From positions 1,612,001-1,676,000 of the forward strand of contig NZ_JACHJS010000001.1 of assembly GCF_014203755.1 (NCBI RefSeq): a stretch of DNA of 64,000 nt, written 5' to 3'. Of this stretch, positions 27,246 through 35,767 are shown piece after piece (positions within the stretch are counted from its first letter, which is position 1; each line of letters starts with the position of its first letter). Below the pieces are notes generated by a model. It worked only from the letters and a program-made list of their open reading frames with translations, was not told where the DNA came from and made no database searches. This stretch comes from Saccharothrix violaceirubra. Its GTDB lineage: Bacteria; Actinomycetota; Actinomycetes; Mycobacteriales; Pseudonocardiaceae. A program made the position numbers and the translations under genes.

Positions 27246-29137
27246 AGCACCAGCTCTGGCGCGAGGCGAGACGGGGTCCACACCCGCTGCTTGTACGCGG
27301 CGAACGTCGACAAGGCAAGGGCGCCGACGAGGTAGCAGAGCAGGATCAGCGCGTCCCGTCCCACGCCGTCGAGGTCGCCGCCGTACATCAGGTGCCGCAG
27401 TCCGTCGACCGCGTAACCCATGGGCAGCCCGTAGTGCAGCGGGTACAGCGGCACCGGGATCGTCTGCCACGGGAACGTGCCGCCCGCGCTGACCAGCTGC
27501 AGGATCAGCAGCACCAGGCCGACGAACTTGCCCACCGCGCCCAGCAGCGCGTTGAGCGCGTGCAGGATCGCCACGAAGGTCGCCGAGGTCAGCAACAGGA
27601 ACGCCAACGTCGTCACCCCGTGCACAGGCCGGATGCCGACGACCAACGTCACCGCCGAGTACATGACCACGACCTGCGCCATGCCCAGCAGCGCACCCGG
27701 CAGCCACCCGCCGACCGCGATCCGGACCGGCATCTGCCGGGCCGCGAGCGCCCGCCGGGACAACGGCTTGAGCAGCAGGAACAGCACGAACGCGCCGATC
27801 CACGTGGCCAGCCCCAGGAAGAACGGCGCGAGCCCGCCGCCGTAGCTGCCCGCCGCCGTCTGCGACACCCCGTGCACGGCCACCGGGTCGCCGATGGTGG
27901 TCGCGGTCGACTCGCGGGTCGGGTCGTCGGGCGACGGGATGCGCGCCACGCCCTCGGCCAGCCCGTCGCGCAGCCGGGTCGTGCCGTCCAGGAGTTGCTG
28001 TTGGCCGTCCTTCAACCGCACGGCACCGTCGCGCGCGGTGACCAATCCCGACGACAGGCTGCCCGCGCCGTCGTCCAACGTGGCCACGGCCTCGCTCAAC
28101 GCGGGCGTGTTCGCGGCCAGCAGCGCCGCGCCGTCGGACACCTGACGCGCGCCGTCGGCCAGTTGCCGCAACTGCCCGGACGTGCGCTGCACCTCGGCGT
28201 TCGCCCCGTCGACGGTCTCCCGCGCCTGGCCGAGCGCGCCCAGCACGCCCTGGATCTGCTCGTCGGTGAACCCGAGTTCGCGCAGCCGCACGGCCACCGC
28301 GCCGTCGGACTGGTCGAGTTTCGTCGTCAGCTCCTGCGCTTTGGCCGCGTAGTCGGCCGCGGTCGCGGCGACGACCTCGTCACCGTCGGCCACCTGCTTC
28401 GCGCCGTCCGCGAGCCGCCGGGTCTGCGTGGGCAACTCCGCGGTCCCGGACCGCAACTGTGTCAACCCCGACGACAACCGACCGGCACCGTCGCTCAACG
28501 GCACGAGCCCGTCGGCCAGCGCGGTCACGCCGTCGAGCGCCTGTCGCTGACCGTCGGCCAGTTTCGTCGCGCCGTCGGCGGCCTCGGCGGTCTCGCGCCG
28601 GATCGTCGAGAACCCGAGCAGCAGCTGGTCGGCGGCCGCCGACCCGACCCGTGCCGACACCGACCGGCGGACCTCGGCCACGACCTGGTTCGCGATCGTG
28701 CTGCCGAGGTAGTTGTTGGCGTCGTTGGTGGTCAACGTGATCACGCCCTGGCGCGGTGTGAAATCGGCGGACGACAGCAGCGACTTCGAGAAGTCCGCCG
28801 GCAGCGTCAACGCGAACGTGTAGGTGCCGTCGCGCACGCCCCGCTCGGCGGCGTCGGCGGCCACGCGCTCCCACCGGAACTTCGCGCCCGAGACCAGTTC
28901 GTCCGCGACCTGGCCGCCCGCGTCGAACGCCGATCCATCGCTCTTCGTCGCGCCTTTGTCCTCGACGACGAGCGCGGCGGGCACCTGGCCGAGATGCGAG
29001 TACGGGTCCTTGTTCGCGTAGAGGTACAGCGACGCATAAAGCAGTGGCACGAGCACCAGTGCCAGCACGGCGAGCCTGGGCAGCTTGCCGGACGTGATGC
29101 GGCGCAACTCGTTGAAGGCCATGCGCAGCGAGGTCAC
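27242..29137 (-). CDS. YhgE/Pip-family ABC-2-type membrane protein
   Basis: 631 aa. One N-terminal membrane helix (ALVLVPLLYASLYLYANKD) is followed by a large extracytoplasmic region (about 45-400) with the YhgE/Pip N-terminal pattern and long heptad-like LxDGxxxLxDG repeats (for example GATKLADGQRQALDGVTALA), and then about five C-terminal helices of ABC-2 type. YhgE/Pip proteins include a phage receptor (Lactococcus Pip) and type VII-linked export proteins. An efflux or envelope role is likely. GTG start overlaps the ATPase stop (GTGA), and the gene's own end overlaps tetR. Confidence 0.9.
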   Translation of the reverse strand: MTSLRMAFNELRRITSGKLPRLAVLALVLVPLLYASLYLYANKDPYSHLGQVPAALVVEDKGATKSDGSAFDAGGQVADELVSGAKFRWERVAADAAERGVRDGTYTFALTLPADFSKSLLSSADFTPRQGVITLTTNDANNYLGSTIANQVVAEVRRSVSARVGSAAADQLLLGFSTIRRETAEAADGATKLADGQRQALDGVTALADGLVPLSDGAGRLSSGLTQLRSGTAELPTQTRRLADGAKQVADGDEVVAATAADYAAKAQELTTKLDQSDGAVAVRLRELGFTDEQIQGVLGALGQARETVDGANAEVQRTSGQLRQLADGARQVSDGAALLAANTPALSEAVATLDDGAGSLSSGLVTARDGAVRLKDGQQQLLDGTTRLRDGLAEGVARIPSPDDPTRESTATTIGDPVAVHGVSQTAAGSYGGGLAPFFLGLATWIGAFVLFLLLKPLSRRALAARQMPVRIAVGGWLPGALLGMAQVVVMYSAVTLVVGIRPVHGVTTLAFLLLTSATFVAILHALNALLGAVGKFVGLVLLILQLVSAGGTFPWQTIPVPLYPLHYGLPMGYAVDGLRHLMYGGDLDGVGRDALILLCYLVGALALSTFAAYKQRVWTPSRLAPELVL

Positions 29138-29757
29138 TCGGACTCCCCGTCGGTGGTGTGGTCGCCGATCCGCACGGCGGGCACGTCGAGCGCGGCGGCG
29201 GACGTCGTGGCGCACAGGACGACGACCGAGCGGTCCGGCGTCACGTGGGCGCGGGCCAGCGCCCACCACCCGGCCGGGTCACCGTGGTAGCGGTCGGGCG
29301 AGTCGAGCACGAGTACGGCCGCGTCGGGCCGGCCGGCGGCGAGTTCGAGCGTCACCGCGCACCGGACCGCCGGCGGCACCCGGTCGAACCGGTGTTTGAG
29401 GTAGGCGTCGGCGTCGCGGTCGGCGAGCCAGTCCGCGACCGCGCGCCGCCCGCTGGGCAGGCCGTTGACCGCCAGTTCCTCGCCGACGACGCCCGCGAGC
29501 GTGAGCGACGCCTCGGGTTCGTTCACGTCCGGCAGGTCGACCGGGACGACGTGGCGGCGCAGGTCGGCCGGGTCGGGCCAGACCTGCCCGGAGGTGGGCC
29601 GCAGGCGGCCGGCCAGCACGAGGGCGAGCGCGGTGTGCCCGGTGCCCGGATCGCCCGCGACCAGCACGGCCGTGCCCGGCGGCACGACCAGGCTGGTCGG
29701 TTCGAGCAGTGGACCGTGGGCGCCGGTCACGCCGACGGCCCGAGCGCGGATCTGCAC
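29134..29757 (-). CDS. Degenerate ABC-type ATPase partner of YhgE
   Basis: 207 aa resembling an ABC nucleotide-binding domain (VPPGTAVLVAGDPGTGHTAL, LAGRLRPTSGQV, VLVLDSPDRYHGD), but with the Walker A Lys replaced by His41, the Walker B Glu replaced by Ser, and no LSGGQ signature. ATP hydrolysis is doubtful; it may bind nucleotide or act structurally for the YhgE-like protein. The GTG has AAAGGAGG 5 nt upstream, and that ribosome site overlaps the left edge of the TetR-type operator. It is the first gene of the operon. Confidence 0.75.
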   Translation of the reverse strand: MQIRARAVGVTGAHGPLLEPTSLVVPPGTAVLVAGDPGTGHTALALVLAGRLRPTSGQVWPDPADLRRHVVPVDLPDVNEPEASLTLAGVVGEELAVNGLPSGRRAVADWLADRDADAYLKHRFDRVPPAVRCAVTLELAAGRPDAAVLVLDSPDRYHGDPAGWWALARAHVTPDRSVVVLCATTSAAALDVPAVRIGDHTTDGESE

Positions 29758-29767
29758 CGCGACCTCC

Positions 29768-29791
29768 TTTGAACTGACTGGTCAGTTCAAA
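29768..29791. promoter_or_regulatory. TetR-type operator palindrome
   Basis: TTTGAACTGAC (29768-29778) and GTCAGTTCAAA (29781-29791) are perfect inverted 11-bp arms around TG. It lies directly before the operon that ends with tetR, and overlaps the ribosome-binding site of its first gene. This is the expected place and form for TetR autorepression. Confidence 0.8.
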
Positions 29792-29833
29792 TAGTTGCGC
29801 GGACGGGTCCGTCGCGCAACCCGGGTGTGGCGG

Positions 29834-30769
29834 TCAGCGCAGGGCGCCCGCCGGGCGGACCTCCCAGACGGTCCACAGTGGACGATAACCCTGACGCGGC
29901 CAGAACACCGACGAGAGCGGGTTCGGCGGGTTGTAGTAGAGGTACGTGCCGACCGTGCCCAGCCGGGCCAGTTCGCGGTGCGCGTGCGCCATCAGCCGCC
30001 GCCCCACGCCCGTGCCCCGCGCGCCCGGCGGCACCGACACGCAGTTCACATACCCCCAGCGGCCGGTCGGCAGGCGCGTGGCCGCCCAGTTGCCCGGCTC
30101 CGACGTCACCAGCGAGCACTCCGCGAGCCCGACCGCGATCCCGTCCCGCTCGGCCAGCCACGCCGGACCGCCCGCCGCCAACCGCTCGGCCAGCGCCCGC
30201 CGCTTGACCTCCGCCGCCTCCGGCCGCAGCACGGTCGACCCGACCTGCGCCGAGTACCGCAGTTCGGCCAGCGCCAGCGCGAGCACGGTGTCCAGGTCGT
30301 CCGGCCCGGCCGCCCGCACGGTCACGCCCGGCGGTTCCGGCGGCGGCGCGGCCCGGCGCACGGCCACCACGGTCAGCGGCACGAAGCCGTGGTCCAGCAG
30401 GACCCCGGTCGCCTCGACGTCCCGGCTCGGCCAGGTCAGCACGCACGCCGAGTCCGTCGCGGCCGGGCGTAACGCGTCCAACCGCCGTCGCCACGCGCGC
30501 AGCAGCGCGTCCATGCCCGCCGCGCCCGCGCCGCCCAGCAGCGGCGTCAGCTCCCACACCTCGGTCGCCGACCACAGGCGCGCGGCGGACATCCGCTCGT
30601 GCACCTGGTGCCGCAGCACCCCCGCGACCCGGCTGCCGTCGGGCAGGGCGGCGGTGACCACGTCGCCGTCCGGCGGGTCGGACACCGGCGGCACCAGCGG
30701 GTCGAGCGTGGACAACCTCGTGCCCTGTGCCGCCACCAGCGCGTCCACCAGCCCCCGACCGACGGTCAT
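29834..30769 (-). CDS. GNAT-family N-acetyltransferase
   Basis: 311 aa. The C-terminal half is a GNAT fold: a strand ending YVNCVSVPPGARGTGVGRRL, which holds the acetyl-CoA P-loop (R/Q-x-x-G-x-G/A), then AHRELARLGTVGTYLYYNP. The N-terminal 150 residues look like a second, degenerate acetyltransferase-like half. The substrate is unknown. ATG 30769 is 7 nt after TAGCCT, suggesting a leaderless transcript. That -10 contains the stop codon of the upstream methyltransferase gene, 10 nt away. Confidence 0.85.
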   Translation of the reverse strand: MTVGRGLVDALVAAQGTRLSTLDPLVPPVSDPPDGDVVTAALPDGSRVAGVLRHQVHERMSAARLWSATEVWELTPLLGGAGAAGMDALLRAWRRRLDALRPAATDSACVLTWPSRDVEATGVLLDHGFVPLTVVAVRRAAPPPEPPGVTVRAAGPDDLDTVLALALAELRYSAQVGSTVLRPEAAEVKRRALAERLAAGGPAWLAERDGIAVGLAECSLVTSEPGNWAATRLPTGRWGYVNCVSVPPGARGTGVGRRLMAHAHRELARLGTVGTYLYYNPPNPLSSVFWPRQGYRPLWTVWEVRPAGALR

Positions 30770-30776
30770 GGACCGC

Positions 30777-30782
30777 AGGCTA
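30777..30782 (-). promoter_or_regulatory. -10 box for the GNAT gene
   Basis: TAGCCT on the minus strand with 7 nt to ATG 30769. It overlaps the TAG stop of the preceding methyltransferase gene. Confidence 0.4.
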
Positions 30783-31610
30783 CGGCGTGCGCGTGCGGAA
30801 GATCGCCGTGCCCGGGAACAGCTTCCCGCGCAGCGGACTCCACTGTCCCCAGTTGCGCTCGTGCCCCGCCGGCCACTCCGGCTCGACCACGTCCTCGACC
30901 AGGAAACCCGCGCCGACCAACGCGCGGACGTAGTCGCCCAGCGTCCGGTGATGCTCCACATAGGTCGCCCGACCGGTGCCGTCGACCTCCACGTAAGGCG
31001 TGCGGTCGAAGTAGGAGTGCGTGACGGTGAGTCCGGCCGGCCCCGGATCGTCGGGGAAGATCCACCGCATCGGGTGGTTCACCGCGAACACCCACGGCGC
31101 GTCCGGCCGCAACACCCGGCGCACCTCGCGGAACACCTCGGCCACGTCCGCCACGAACGGCACCGCGCCGAACGCCGAGCACGCCGCGTCGAACGACCCG
31201 GCCGCGAACGGGAGCTGGTCGGCGCTGGCCTGTACCAGCGGCACGTCGATCCCGGTCGCCGCGCCCGCCGCGCGGGCGTGCCGCAGCATCCCGGCGGAGA
31301 TGTCCAGGCCCACCGGCTCCGCACCCTCGCGCCGCAGCCACCGCGCGCACGGCGCCGACCCGCATCCGATCTCCAGCACCCGCAGCCCGGTCACGTCGCC
31401 CAGCAGCCGGGCGTCCTCCTCGCGCACGCCCTCGGGGCACCAGACGAAGTCCGCCGCGCCCAGGAAATCGCCGTGCTCGGCGTGGTAGTCGTCCGCGTCG
31501 GCGTCCCACCAGACCCGGTTGGCGACGCGCGACTCGGCGGCGTCCACCCCGCGCCGGGCCACCCCGGTCGTGCCGAGGGTCAGTTCCGCGCTCGCGTGCT
31601 GCTGGGACAC
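30780..31610 (-). CDS. Class I SAM-dependent methyltransferase
   Basis: 276 aa. SAM-binding motif I VLEIGCGSAPCARWL near residue 80, acidic end of strand 2 in VGLDISAG, then QASADQLPFAAGSFDAACSA and a post-motif VRRVLRPDAPWVFAVNHP, all in methyltransferase-11/UbiE-like order. The target is unknown. The gene next to rpsA is often a methyltransferase of this kind in actinomycetes. The GTG at 31610 has only a weak, close GGAG; an internal start near VARRGVDAAES is possible. Confidence 0.87.
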   Translation of the reverse strand: MSQQHASAELTLGTTGVARRGVDAAESRVANRVWWDADADDYHAEHGDFLGAADFVWCPEGVREEDARLLGDVTGLRVLEIGCGSAPCARWLRREGAEPVGLDISAGMLRHARAAGAATGIDVPLVQASADQLPFAAGSFDAACSAFGAVPFVADVAEVFREVRRVLRPDAPWVFAVNHPMRWIFPDDPGPAGLTVTHSYFDRTPYVEVDGTGRATYVEHHRTLGDYVRALVGAGFLVEDVVEPEWPAGHERNWGQWSPLRGKLFPGTAIFRTRTP

Positions 31611-31633
31611 ACTGCTCCATTCCAGGGACCGGT

Positions 31634-31663
31634 TTGCCCGGCGGTCGAAGGACCACGTACGAT
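31634..31663 (+). promoter_or_regulatory. rpsA promoter
   Basis: TTGCCC (31634-31639), an 18-bp spacer and TACGAT (31658-31663) make a good housekeeping-type promoter. Transcription from it would begin near 31670, giving an rpsA leader of about 130 nt, long enough for the autoregulation known for S1. Confidence 0.55.
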
Positions 31664-31802
31664 AACGCCCGCGTAGTGGGTTCGCGCTGCCCGTGATCGG
31701 TGAACATTTCGAACGTCGGTCCGAAGCGGCGGTGCCCGCGCGTCGCGCACCACCGAACCCGCAGGCCAGACAACCCCAATCCGTACCGGAGCCACCTACC
31801 TG

Positions 31803-33299
31803 ATGTCCACCGACACCACCACTGTCCCGGCTGCCACCGCGCCGAAGCAGCAGATCGCGATCAACGATATCGGGACGGAGGAGGACTTCCTCGCCGCCAT
31901 CGACAAGACCATCAAGTACTTCAACGATGGCGATATCGTCGAGGGCACCATCGTCAAGGTCGACCGGGACGAGGTCCTGCTCGACATCGGCTACAAGACC
32001 GAGGGCGTCATCCCCTCGCGCGAGTTGTCGATCAAGCACGACGTCGACCCCAACGAGGTCGTCAAGGTCGGTGACGAGGTCGAGGCCCTCGTCCTCCAGA
32101 AGGAGGACAAGGAAGGTCGCCTGATCCTCTCCAAGAAGCGCGCCCAGTACGAGCGCGCGTGGGGCACCATCGAGGCCCTCAAGGAGAAGGACGAGCCGGT
32201 CAAGGGCACCGTCATCGAGGTCGTCAAGGGTGGTCTCATCCTGGACATCGGTCTGCGCGGCTTCCTCCCCGCCTCGCTCGTGGAGATGCGCCGCGTGCGC
32301 GACCTCCAGCCGTACGTCGGCCGCGAACTCGAGGCCAAGATCATCGAGCTGGACAAGAACCGCAACAACGTGGTCCTGTCCCGTCGCGCCTGGCTGGAGC
32401 AGACCCAGTCCGAGGTGCGCAGCGAGTTCCTCAACCAGCTCCAGAAGGGCCAGGTCCGCAAGGGCGTCGTGTCCTCGATCGTCAACTTCGGTGCCTTCGT
32501 GGACCTGGGTGGCGTCGACGGCCTGGTGCACGTCTCCGAGCTGTCCTGGAAGCACATCGACCACCCCTCCGAGGTCGTCGAGGTCGGCCAGGAGGTCACG
32601 GTCGAGGTCCTCGACGTCGACATGGAGCGCGAGCGTGTGTCGCTGTCGCTCAAGGCGACGCAGGAAGACCCGTGGCGCCAGTTCGCCCGCACCCACGCGA
32701 TCGGCCAGATCGTGCCGGGCAAGGTCACCAAGCTGGTTCCGTTCGGTGCGTTCGTCCGCGTGGACGAGGGCATCGAGGGCCTGGTCCACATCTCCGAGCT
32801 GGCCGAGCGCCACGTCGAGATCCCGGAGCAGGTCGTGCAGGTCGGCGACGACGTCATGGTCAAGGTCATCGACATCGACCTGGACCGGCGCCGGATCTCG
32901 CTGTCGCTCAAGCAGGCCAACGAGGGCTTCACGGTCGACTCCGAGTTCGACCCGACCCAGTACGGCATGGCCGCCGAGTACGACGACCAGGGGAACTACA
33001 TCTACCCCGAGGGCTTCGACCCGGAGACCCAGGAGTGGCAGGAAGGCTTCGACAAGCAGCGCGAGGAGTGGGAGCGGCAGTACGCCGAGGCCCACACGCG
33101 CTACGAGGCCCACATCAAGCAGATCGCCAAGGCCGCCGCGGCCGAGGAAGAGGCGGCGGGGGAGACCAACTACTCCTCCGGCGGCGACGCCCCGGCAGCC
33201 GCGTCGTCCACCGGCGGTGCCCCGGCGCAGGCCGGCGGCACGCTGGCCAGTGACGAGCAGCTCGCGGCGCTCCGCGAGAAGCTGTCGGGCGGCGCCTGA
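31803..33299 (+). CDS. rpsA: 30S ribosomal protein S1
   Basis: 498 aa with four S1 (OB-fold) RNA-binding domains: IVEGTIVKVDRDEVLLDIGY, VKGTVIEVVKGGLILDIGLR, VRKGVVSSIVNFGAFVDLGG and IVPGKVTKLVPFGAFVRVDE. It has an acidic Ala/Gly-rich C-terminal tail, as in other actinobacterial S1 proteins. It aids mRNA binding to the 30S subunit. In a genome with many leaderless mRNAs its role may be partial. The gene is monocistronic, with its own promoter and a perfect 14-bp terminator. Confidence 0.97.
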   Translation: MSTDTTTVPAATAPKQQIAINDIGTEEDFLAAIDKTIKYFNDGDIVEGTIVKVDRDEVLLDIGYKTEGVIPSRELSIKHDVDPNEVVKVGDEVEALVLQKEDKEGRLILSKKRAQYERAWGTIEALKEKDEPVKGTVIEVVKGGLILDIGLRGFLPASLVEMRRVRDLQPYVGRELEAKIIELDKNRNNVVLSRRAWLEQTQSEVRSEFLNQLQKGQVRKGVVSSIVNFGAFVDLGGVDGLVHVSELSWKHIDHPSEVVEVGQEVTVEVLDVDMERERVSLSLKATQEDPWRQFARTHAIGQIVPGKVTKLVPFGAFVRVDEGIEGLVHISELAERHVEIPEQVVQVGDDVMVKVIDIDLDRRRISLSLKQANEGFTVDSEFDPTQYGMAAEYDDQGNYIYPEGFDPETQEWQEGFDKQREEWERQYAEAHTRYEAHIKQIAKAAAAEEEAAGETNYSSGGDAPAAASSTGGAPAQAGGTLASDEQLAALREKLSGGA

Positions 33300-33313
33300 C
33301 CACAGGCATGATC

Positions 33314-33344
33314 ACGGCCCCGCACCGTTACGGTGCGGGGCCGT
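33314..33344 (+). terminator. rpsA terminator
   Basis: ACGGCCCCGCACCG-TTA-CGGTGCGGGGCCGT is a perfect 14-bp stem with a 3-nt loop, 14 nt after the rpsA stop, followed by CGTCTT. It is a strong intrinsic terminator. Confidence 0.9.
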
Positions 33345-33354
33345 CGTCTTGCGC

Positions 33355-33360
33355 TATCTT
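33355..33360 (+). promoter_or_regulatory. -10 box for the DUF3558-like lipoprotein gene
   Basis: TATCTT, then 9 nt, then ATG 33370. It begins 10 nt after the rpsA terminator, giving a leaderless transcript. Confidence 0.45.
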
Positions 33361-33369
33361 GGGGAACCT

Positions 33370-33984
33370 ATGGGCAGGCGGATGCTGGTGCCGGCGGTGT
33401 TGTCGGTGGTGCTGGGCACGGCCTGCGCCACGACCGCGCCGAGCGTGCCCAAGACCCCGCAGATCCCCACGATCCTGCCGCCCACCACGGTCGTGCGGAC
33501 CCCGGCCATGGTCGACCGCGCACCGCCGGACGAGTGCGAGCTGATCGTCCCGGTCGAGGTGCTCAACCAGAAGCTGGGCCGCGAGATCGGCGGCGAGACG
33601 CGCGGCATCGTCGGCGTCCCCGAGCCCACACTGGGCCGCACGGCCAAAATGGACTGCTACTACGGCGTCGGCGAGCGGCAGCCGTTGGCCGCCGCGCCGG
33701 TGGTCGTCGGCCTCGCGACCTACGCCGACGACGCCACCGCCAAGGACCGTGTGACCGACAGCGTCGACGCCGAACGCCGCGAGGGCGCCACCGTCGGCGA
33801 GACCGACGTCGGCAAGCTCAAGGCCGCGGTCGTGACCACGTCGACCGAACGCCTCCTGCTCGGCTCGCTGGGCAAGACCACGTTCGTGGTGCGGATCAAG
33901 ACCGGCTTCCTGCCCGACGACCAGAGCACGCCGTTCCTCGCCGCCGTCGCGCAGCAGGCCATGACCCCGGTCGAGGACGCCTGA
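33370..33984 (+). CDS. Putative secreted lipoprotein (DUF3558-like)
   Basis: 204 aa. Signal peptide MGRRMLVPAVLSVVLGTAC with a slightly atypical lipobox (GTAC), then a Pro/Thr linker and a small alpha/beta domain beginning DECELIVPVEVLNQKLGREI and containing Cys near residue 95 (MDCYYG). The layout resembles DUF3558-type envelope lipoproteins of Pseudonocardiales. Function unknown. Leaderless start inferred from the -10 nine nt ahead. Confidence 0.75.
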   Translation: MGRRMLVPAVLSVVLGTACATTAPSVPKTPQIPTILPPTTVVRTPAMVDRAPPDECELIVPVEVLNQKLGREIGGETRGIVGVPEPTLGRTAKMDCYYGVGERQPLAAAPVVVGLATYADDATAKDRVTDSVDAERREGATVGETDVGKLKAAVVTTSTERLLLGSLGKTTFVVRIKTGFLPDDQSTPFLAAVAQQAMTPVEDA

Positions 33985-34006
33985 CCGCCAGGGCAGACTG
34001 AGGGCC

Positions 34007-35200
34007 ATGTTGCGAGTCGGTCTTACCGGGGGAATCGGGTCGGGCAAGTCGACGGTGGCCGGGCGGCTCGCCGAGCACGGCGCGGTGGTGGTCGACGCCG
34101 ACAAGCTCGCCCGCGAGGTCGTCGAACCGGGCACGGACGGGTTGCGGGAGATCGTCTCGGCGTTCGGCGCCGCTGTGCTCGACGGTCGTGGTGCGCTGGA
34201 TCGGGCCGCGCTCGCGGCGATCGTGTTCAGCGAGGACTCGGCCCGGAACACGCTCAACGGGATCGTGCACCCCAAGGTCCAGGCGCGCACGGCCGAGTTG
34301 GTCGACGCCGCGCCCGTCGACGCGATCGTGTTGCACGACGTGCCGCTGCTGGTCGAGAACGGGTACGCGCCCGCCTACCACCTGGTGGTGATCGTGGACG
34401 CGGACGTCGAGCAGCGGGTGACCCGGCTGGTCGCCCGCGGGCTGCCCGAGCGGGACGCGCGGAACCGGATCGCCGCGCAGGCCGACGAGACCGCGCGCCG
34501 GGCCGTGGCCGACGTGTGGCTGGACAACTCGGGGACGCCGGACCTGGTGCTCGCGGCCGTGGACGAGCTGTGGGCCGACCGGCTCGTGCCCTACGAGGCG
34601 AACGTGCGGCACGGGCGGGCCGCGTCGGGGCCGCCGAAGGTGGTCGAGTACGACGGGACGTGGCCCGCGCAGGCGGCGCGGATCGCGGCGCGGATCTCGT
34701 TCGCGGCCGGCGGGCGGCACGTCGAGCACATCGGGTCGACGGCCGTGCCGGGGCTGGCCGCCAAGGACGTGCTCGACCTCCAGCTCGGGGTGACGTCCCT
34801 GGCCGAGGCCGACGACCTCGCGCCCGCGCTGGCGGCGGCGGGCTTCCCGGCGCTGGGACCGGGGTTCGACTCGGTGCGGTACCCGGACGACGACCCGACG
34901 GCGTGGCACAAGCGGTCGCACGCGGGCGCCGACCCGAAGCGCCGGGTGGCGCTGCACGTGCGGGTCGAGGGCGGCCCGGCGTGGACCTGGGCCCTGCGGT
35001 TCCGGGACTGGTTGCGCGGCGACGAGTCCGCCCGCACCGAGTACGCGCAGGTCAAGCGGGACCTGTCGACGGCGCACTCCGGCGACCCGGACGGCGTGGC
35101 CTACCGTTCGGCCAAGGAACCCTGGCTCGCCGCGGCCACCGCCCGCGCCGACGCCTTCCACGCCCGCCGACCCCGCGAGTCCTCCACTCAGGCACCCTGA
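34007..35200 (+). CDS. coaE: Dephospho-CoA kinase fused to a GrpB-like domain
   Basis: 397 aa. Residues 1-200 are dephospho-CoA kinase, the last step of CoA synthesis: P-loop GLTGGIGSGKST at 5-16, VVVDADKLAREVVEPG, then LHDVPLLVENG and RDARNRIAAQ. Residues about 215-385 are a GrpB/UPF0157 nucleotidyltransferase-like domain (HVEHIGSTAVPGLAAKDVLD). This fusion is typical of mycobacteria and relatives and is required there for stable kinase. GAGGG lies just before the ATG. The last residues ESSTQAP are encoded by the first unit of a 22-nt repeat array that overlaps the stop codon. Confidence 0.95.
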   Translation: MLRVGLTGGIGSGKSTVAGRLAEHGAVVVDADKLAREVVEPGTDGLREIVSAFGAAVLDGRGALDRAALAAIVFSEDSARNTLNGIVHPKVQARTAELVDAAPVDAIVLHDVPLLVENGYAPAYHLVVIVDADVEQRVTRLVARGLPERDARNRIAAQADETARRAVADVWLDNSGTPDLVLAAVDELWADRLVPYEANVRHGRAASGPPKVVEYDGTWPAQAARIAARISFAAGGRHVEHIGSTAVPGLAAKDVLDLQLGVTSLAEADDLAPALAAAGFPALGPGFDSVRYPDDDPTAWHKRSHAGADPKRRVALHVRVEGGPAWTWALRFRDWLRGDESARTEYAQVKRDLSTAHSGDPDGVAYRSAKEPWLAAATARADAFHARRPRESSTQAP

Positions 35201-35217
35201 ACCACGCGTTCGGGCAC
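35174..35217 (+). repeat. 22-nt tandem repeat, locus C (2 units)
   Basis: Two units, 35174-35195 and 35196-35217, beginning CGCGAGTCCTCCACTCAGGC and CCTGAACCACGCGTTCGGGC. The first lies inside the 3' end of coaE and the second spans its stop codon. It lies between coaE and a convergent DUF402-like gene, again in the sense direction of the upstream gene. Confidence 0.8.
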
Positions 35218-35234
35218 CTTCGTCCGGGTGACGC

Positions 35235-35753
35235 CTACACGGCCGGCCAGGTGTCGTAGATGCCCCGGTGGACCAGCCACGAGCCGATGTCGTGCCGGTG
35301 CAGGCTCAGGTCCTCCAGGGTGCGGTGCACGGTCCGCAGCGCCTGGTCGGCGTCCTCGGGACCGAGGACGCGCCCGGCCACCGCCGCCGCGAACTCCTCG
35401 GCGCAGACGATGCGCGGCGTGGTGCGACCCGGCACGGCCAGGCCCAGCAGCAGGTCCGTGGTCCGCCACGTGCGGCCGTCGACCTCGACGCGCACGGCGG
35501 TGATCACGGTCGGTCCGCTGCGGGCGTGCCGAGACCGGGGGCGTTGGTGGGTCAGCCGCACGCCGACGTCCGGCAGCAGCCAGGTGATCTCGGCGTCGAC
35601 CGACGGGTCCTCGGGGGTGGGGCATTCGAGCCGGAGTCCCCAGTGCTCGACCCGGCATTCGCTCAACGCGCGCGAAGCGCCCGGCGAAAAGCTGCGCACG
35701 GCATTGACGGTGTCGACCACGTCGACCAACCGCGGTGTGATGACGGCTCCCAC
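35235..35753 (-). CDS. DUF402-like protein, copy 1
   Basis: 172 aa. It shares a pattern with the gene at 35865-36410: WLLPDVGVRLTHQRPR, a Thr-Ala-Val-x-Val strand, TTDLLLGLAVPG, then a C-terminal helix with LHRHDIGSWLVHRGIYDTW. I read this as the DUF402 group (small nucleotide-phosphohydrolase-like proteins), as at the Rv1632c position beside coaE in M. tuberculosis. The GTG at 35753 is 8 nt behind TACCCT; a TTG at 35774 is also in frame. The metal-binding Asp residues of enzymatic members are not clearly complete. Confidence 0.7.
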   Translation of the reverse strand: MGAVITPRLVDVVDTVNAVRSFSPGASRALSECRVEHWGLRLECPTPEDPSVDAEITWLLPDVGVRLTHQRPRSRHARSGPTVITAVRVEVDGRTWRTTDLLLGLAVPGRTTPRIVCAEEFAAAVAGRVLGPEDADQALRTVHRTLEDLSLHRHDIGSWLVHRGIYDTWPAV

Positions 35754-35761
35754 GCGACCCG

Positions 35762-35767
35762 AGGGTA
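35762..35767 (-). promoter_or_regulatory. -10 box for DUF402-like copy 1
   Basis: TACCCT on the minus strand, 8 nt before GTG 35753, fits a leaderless transcript. Confidence 0.4.

Noticed and set aside
33308..33544. Alternative frame of 78 codons over the rpsA terminator and lipoprotein start
   Set aside because: It begins in the terminator hairpin and translates to Arg/Cys/Pro-rich sequence, while the overlapping frame from 33370 has a signal peptide and a -10 box.
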